This document shows, piece after piece, positions 6,804 to 9,353 of a stretch of DNA of 9,353 nt (its first letter is position 1; each line of letters begins with the position of its first letter). The notes under the pieces were generated by a model. That model made no database searches. It was not told the origin of the DNA and saw only the letters and a list, made by a program, of their open reading frames with translations. Source of the DNA: an uncultured Succinivibrio sp. (lineage in GTDB: Bacteria; Pseudomonadota; Gammaproteobacteria; Enterobacterales; Succinivibrionaceae); assembly GCA_900754255.1 (NCBI GenBank), contig CAAECI010000127.1, forward strand, positions 1-9,353. Reading direction: 5' to 3'. A program made the position numbers and the translations under genes.

Positions 6804-7088
6804 TCAGGCGAACATCTCGACGCCATCAATAGGAGCGAATTCGTTGTCTGCAGGATGGGATGAGGAATCTCTAAGGTGTTCCTTTCGATCTTGCTTGTCC
6901 AAAAATTCTTCTGTAATTAGTCCTTCTTCAATTTCACGTAAAGCGATCACTGTCGGCTTATCGTTTTCTTCTTCTACGAGTGGATTGTTGCCGGAAGTGA
7001 TCTGACGGGCACGGCGGGCCGCAAGCAGGACTAAGTCAAAACGATTCCCTACTTTTGCGACGGCATCTTCAACCGTAACTCTTGCCAT
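6804..7088 (-). CDS. rpoZ: RNA polymerase omega subunit
   Basis: A 94-residue protein that binds beta-prime and helps assemble RNA polymerase; in E. coli it forms part of one ppGpp-binding site. The first 60 residues (MARVTVEDAVAKVGNRFDLV, then LLAARRARQ, and EENDKPTVIALREIEEGLI) are nearly identical to the E. coli protein. The C-terminal tail (from about residue 68, DRKEHLRDSS) diverges and is acidic, as is usual. GAGGG lies about 9 nt upstream of the ATG. The 80-nt gap to gmk is the longest in the run and contains a possible -10 (TACAAT, minus strand, 7143-7138), so rpoZ-spoT may have its own weak promoter. spoT follows after 22 nt, as in other gammaproteobacteria. Confidence 0.97.
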   Translation of the reverse strand: MARVTVEDAVAKVGNRFDLVLLAARRARQITSGNNPLVEEENDKPTVIALREIEEGLITEEFLDKQDRKEHLRDSSSHPADNEFAPIDGVEMFA

Positions 7089-7146
7089 GAGTAATTCCCT
7101 CTGAAAAGTTAAATCTAATAATCTCTATAACTATAAAATTGTATCA

Positions 7147-7160
7147 TGAATAGCTATTCA
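7147..7160. promoter_or_regulatory. 14-bp perfect palindrome in the gmk-rpoZ gap
   Basis: TGAATAGCTATTCA is self-complementary over 14 bp. It lies between gmk and rpoZ, just upstream of the possible -10 element TACAAT (minus strand, 7143-7138). It could be an operator for a dimeric regulator in front of rpoZ-spoT. It matches no well-known box I can name (not FNR, CRP, Fur or LexA), and palindromes of this length occur by chance in AT-rich DNA. Confidence 0.3.
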
Positions 7161-7168
7161 ATATCAGC

Positions 7169-7789
7169 CTATCGCAATTGCGGAAAAAGATCTGTAACTA
7201 CCTCTTTGATATTGGTGTATTCTGCTCTTGAAGCTATAATAATTGACCGCATTTGCAATAAAGCCATTTCAAAATCGTCGTTAATGATAATGTGGTCATA
7301 TTCGTCGTAATGAGAAAGCTCTGATATTGCTTTTTGCATCCTACCAGCGATCACTTCGCTACTGTCTTGTCCACGATTTTCCAAACGTTTTTTTAACTCC
7401 TTAATTGACGGCGGAACAATAAAAATACTTCTGGCCTGCGGATTCTGTGTTCTCAATTGTCTGGCTCCCTGCCAGTCAATATCAAAAAGAACATCCTTTC
7501 CATTATTGAGCCATTCCTCAACAATCTCTCGGGATGTTCCGTAGTAGTGATCGAATACTTTAGCGTATTCGTAAAAAGCATTACGTTCGATCAGCTGTTT
7601 AAATTCTTTTTCACTAACAAAGTGATAGCTTACATGGTCTACTTCCCCTGGACGAGGAGCTCGCGTAGTGTGAGAAACACTTAATCTTAAATCATCATTA
7701 TTGTTAAAACGTGCCAATAGAGCATTAATCAGTGAAGATTTACCTGCTCCGCTGGGGGCGGAAACAATAAATAAAGTCCCTTTCTTCAT
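7169..7789 (-). CDS. gmk: Guanylate kinase
   Basis: Gmk phosphorylates GMP to GDP with ATP and is essential for GTP and (p)ppGpp supply. The 206-residue protein (E. coli 207) has the P-loop APSGAGKSS (11-19), the GMP-binding TTRAPRPGE (41-49), the conserved YEYAKVFDHYYGTS (73-86), DIDWQGA (103-109) with catalytic Asp, and the arginine of IAGRM (150). All key residues appear present. The ATG at 7787-7789 is 5 nt after the engB stop with only a weak AAGA upstream, so translation is probably coupled to engB. Gene order gmk-rpoZ-spoT is the classical gammaproteobacterial arrangement, here with engB placed in front. Confidence 0.97.
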   Translation of the reverse strand: MKKGTLFIVSAPSGAGKSSLINALLARFNNNDDLRLSVSHTTRAPRPGEVDHVSYHFVSEKEFKQLIERNAFYEYAKVFDHYYGTSREIVEEWLNNGKDVLFDIDWQGARQLRTQNPQARSIFIVPPSIKELKKRLENRGQDSSEVIAGRMQKAISELSHYDEYDHIIINDDFEMALLQMRSIIIASRAEYTNIKEVVTDLFPQLR

Positions 7790-7794
7790 ATATC

Positions 7795-8448
7795 TTAAAA
7801 GTCATCCGGTAATGGCTGTGCAGGGTCTATTTCAGATGTATCAAACCAAGATGTCAATAATTTTCTTGTTTCGTCTACACCAATTTTTTTTAAAGAGGAG
7901 AATGCAATTATATTAAAAGTTCCTTTAAACTCGCTAAGTTGGGTTTTTACTTCACCGACAGCCTCGCTTCTAGCTTTCGTTCCTATTTTATCGGCCTTTG
8001 TAAGTAATATAAGCAACGGAATTTGAGCATTAATAGTCCAATCTATGATCATGCGATCATGGTCACGTAACGGAGTTCTTATATCCATTGTCAGTACAAG
8101 CCCTGTTAACTCACGACGTTGACGTAAATAATCAGTCATGTTGCGTTGCCACTGACGTTTCATATTTTCTGGAACAGTAGCATAGCCATAACCAGGTAGG
8201 TCAACAAGAAATCTTCCTGCACAAATTTTAAATAAGTTTATAAGTTGAGTTCTTCCTGGAGTTCGGGAAGTTTTTGCCAGATTTTTCTGATCGCATATAG
8301 CGTTCAGAGAAGAAGATTTTCCTGAATTAGATCTTCCTATAAATGCAATTTCTGCTTTAGTATCACTAGGAAGACTTCTGATATCTGGAGAACTGGTGAT
8401 AAAGCATGTATTGCGGAAAGAAAAATCTTTAGGCTTGTCTTTAGACAT
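7795..8448 (-). CDS. engB: Ribosome-assembly GTP-binding protein EngB (YsxC/YihA)
   Basis: EngB is a small TRAFAC GTPase needed for late assembly of the large ribosomal subunit. The 217-residue product (E. coli YihA 210) has G1 GRSNSGKSS (38-46), G2 SRTPGRTQ (61-68), G3 DLPGYGYA (83-90), G4 TKAD (150-153) and G5 FSSLK (183-187). In G1 the usual Val (GRSNVGKSS) is Ser, a mild change that leaves the catalytic Lys and Ser in place. An in-frame start 32 codons upstream (8544) would overlap the preceding gene. ATG 8446-8448 is preferred because a strong GGAAGGA lies just upstream and the protein then has family length. It sits 16 nt after the CheX-like gene and 5 nt before gmk. Confidence 0.95.
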   Translation of the reverse strand: MSKDKPKDFSFRNTCFITSSPDIRSLPSDTKAEIAFIGRSNSGKSSSLNAICDQKNLAKTSRTPGRTQLINLFKICAGRFLVDLPGYGYATVPENMKRQWQRNMTDYLRQRRELTGLVLTMDIRTPLRDHDRMIIDWTINAQIPLLILLTKADKIGTKARSEAVGEVKTQLSEFKGTFNIIAFSSLKKIGVDETRKLLTSWFDTSEIDPAQPLPDDF

Positions 8449-8464
8449 TATCCTTCCTTTTACC

Positions 8465-9073
8465 TTATATATTGTACTGTTTGAATAAATCTTCTGGAGA
8501 TTCGTTCTTTTCATCAAAATCACGGATAAGTTTAAATTCAACATTATCCATAGCTAATTCCATAAAGAATACATTTCCACGAGCGGTGAGGAACGAAATT
8601 TTTGCAAACCTAGGATTATCAAGATTCATATTAAAATTGATTTGTAGCTCGCGTGGCAATGCAAGCATTTTAGGTTGAGATTGAGATATTTGAGCATTAA
8701 TGGTTGTAGCAACAGTTCTTATGTAGTGTCCAAGAACCTGATTCATTAGTTCACCTAAGGTGTTAGATACTTCTTCGGAAGTATAATTTTGAGCCAAATC
8801 CTTTTCTTCTATTCCCATAGAGGTCATGTAGTTGGAATAAATTTCCATCGCTGTTTGTTTCGGAAAATTTATTACCACCATACCCGAAAAAGAACCTGTG
8901 AACATAGCAAATGTGCCGATATCAGGAGTTAACGTGGTTTTGGTAATAGTTTGAACCATAGGCGCATAGGAGATCTTATTTCCTGAAGCGGTTGATATTA
9001 CAGAAGCGACACTGTCACAAAGGCGTAAAAACAAGTCTATGTAATTCACGGTTTTGTATTTTGGTTCTGTCAT
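8465..9073 (-). CDS. DUF3334 family protein, CheX-like
   Basis: A 202-residue soluble protein that I recognise as DUF3334, a proteobacterial relative of the CheC/CheX chemotaxis phosphatase fold. Seen: SYAPMVQ (35-41), DIGTFAMFTGSFSGMVVINF over 51-70, then EVSNTLGELMNQVLG (101-115). The latter holds ExxN (E108, N111), the arrangement that positions water in CheX-type CheY-P phosphatases. Then QSQPKML (131-137) and an acidic C-terminus. Whether it dephosphorylates a response regulator is not known; no chemotaxis gene lies nearby. I chose ATG 9071-9073, 8 nt after GGAG, over a TTG at 9094. It is the first gene of the run, directly behind a good promoter, and 16 nt before engB. Confidence 0.85.
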   Translation of the reverse strand: MTEPKYKTVNYIDLFLRLCDSVASVISTASGNKISYAPMVQTITKTTLTPDIGTFAMFTGSFSGMVVINFPKQTAMEIYSNYMTSMGIEEKDLAQNYTSEEVSNTLGELMNQVLGHYIRTVATTINAQISQSQPKMLALPRELQINFNMNLDNPRFAKISFLTARGNVFFMELAMDNVEFKLIRDFDEKNESPEDLFKQYNI

Positions 9074-9103
9074 TCTTTTTCTCCATGAGGTCAATAACAG
9101 CAG

Positions 9104-9132
9104 GTTATATTAGTGCATTCTACCTATGTTAA
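9104..9132 (-). promoter_or_regulatory. Sigma70-type promoter for the CheX-like/engB/gmk run
   Basis: On the minus strand, TTAACA (9132-9127, 5 of 6 to TTGACA) is followed by exactly 17 bp and then TATAAC (9109-9104, 5 of 6 to TATAAT). Transcription would begin near 9097, giving a leader of about 24 nt with the GGAG ribosome-binding site in it. No operator is evident. Confidence 0.6.
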
Positions 9133-9200
9133 GATTAAACAATTGTGTTAAAAGTCAGATAAAAAGAATTTTTATGGATAAAAGATAAAAAGAGATGTAA

Positions 9201-9353
9201 CTATATGGTGACGGGGTAATATTGTTGAATGATGTGGTGACGGAAAGAAACGGTCACGACTTTATTCAGAGCGTTGATTATCAATCCTGTTATGAAGCGA
9301 CCGAAGTCAAGTTGTTTAAAAAAAAATTCTTTTACATATTTTTCATTGTGTTA
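9201..9353 (+). CDS. Possible 5' end of a divergent membrane-protein gene (partial)
   Basis: A plus-strand frame opens after TAA at 9198-9200 and stays open for 51 codons to the window end. Possible starts are TTG at 9222 (five bases after GGGG) or GTG at 9234/9237; the only nearby ATG (9229) is in another frame and stops at once. The translation (VVTERNGHDFIQSVDYQSCY, then EATEVKLFKKKFFYIFFIVL) has about 30 polar residues, a basic LFKKK and then a strongly hydrophobic run, like a cytoplasmic N-terminus leading into a first transmembrane helix. I do not recognise the family. It is transcribed away from the CheX-like gene. An open frame of this length in AT-rich DNA could still be chance. Confidence 0.35.

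Noticed and set aside
4601..6829. Longer SpoT starting at TTG 6829
   Set aside because: It would overlap rpoZ by 26 nt and has no ribosome-binding site, whereas ATG 6781 follows AAGGA at good spacing.
7795..8544. Longer EngB starting at 8544
   Set aside because: The extra 32 residues overlap the CheX-like gene in another frame and are not family-like; ATG 8448 has a strong Shine-Dalgarno sequence.
8465..9094. CheX-like protein starting at TTG 9094
   Set aside because: The ATG at 9073 has a GGAG site 8 nt upstream; the longer form would remove most of the leader after the predicted promoter.

Overview
The window looks like a low-GC gammaproteobacterial chromosome segment. The gmk-rpoZ-spoT order is the classical gammaproteobacterial one. 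The omega subunit is very close to the enterobacterial protein, and the DUF3334 CheX-like protein at the right is a family I know from Aeromonas, Shewanella and Vibrio. An Aeromonadales relative with an AT-rich genome, such as Succinivibrionaceae, is my best inference; the sequence alone does not prove it.

Left third (1-2463): a graveyard of insertion sequences. It holds the 3' end of an IS21-type istB with its end repeats (minus strand), an eight-copy array of ~20-bp repeats, the C-terminal part of an IS4-family transposase with an in-frame stop, ~700 bp of non-coding DNA, and the frameshifted C-terminus of an IS66 transposase that stops 9 bp from the neighbouring gene. In the non-coding stretch lies a perfect 16-bp palindrome, TGTTCCACGTGGAACA (1678-1693), which fits the ParB-binding parS consensus. 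A short inverted copy of the 20-bp repeat array lies just beyond it.

Right two thirds (2473-9073): seven minus-strand genes with short gaps (16, 5, 80, 22, 36 and 1 nt). In transcription order they are a DUF3334/CheX-like protein, engB (ribosome-assembly GTPase), gmk (guanylate kinase), rpoZ (RNA polymerase omega), spoT ((p)ppGpp synthetase/hydrolase), a PldB-like alpha/beta hydrolase and a COG0523 G3E GTPase (putative metallochaperone). A good sigma70-type promoter (TTAACA-17-TATAAC) lies just upstream of the first gene. Most of the cluster concerns guanine nucleotides: Gmk makes GDP, SpoT makes and removes (p)ppGpp, omega forms part of a ppGpp site on RNA polymerase, and EngB and the COG0523 protein use GTP. 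The usual trmH-recG continuation after spoT is absent; the hydrolase/GTPase pair takes its place.

Right edge (9201-9353): a divergent plus-strand frame stays open to the end of the window and ends in a basic-then-hydrophobic stretch, possibly the start of a membrane protein.

I found no rRNA, tRNA, CRISPR array, riboswitch or intact mobile element. The least expected feature is the parS-like site embedded in IS debris.
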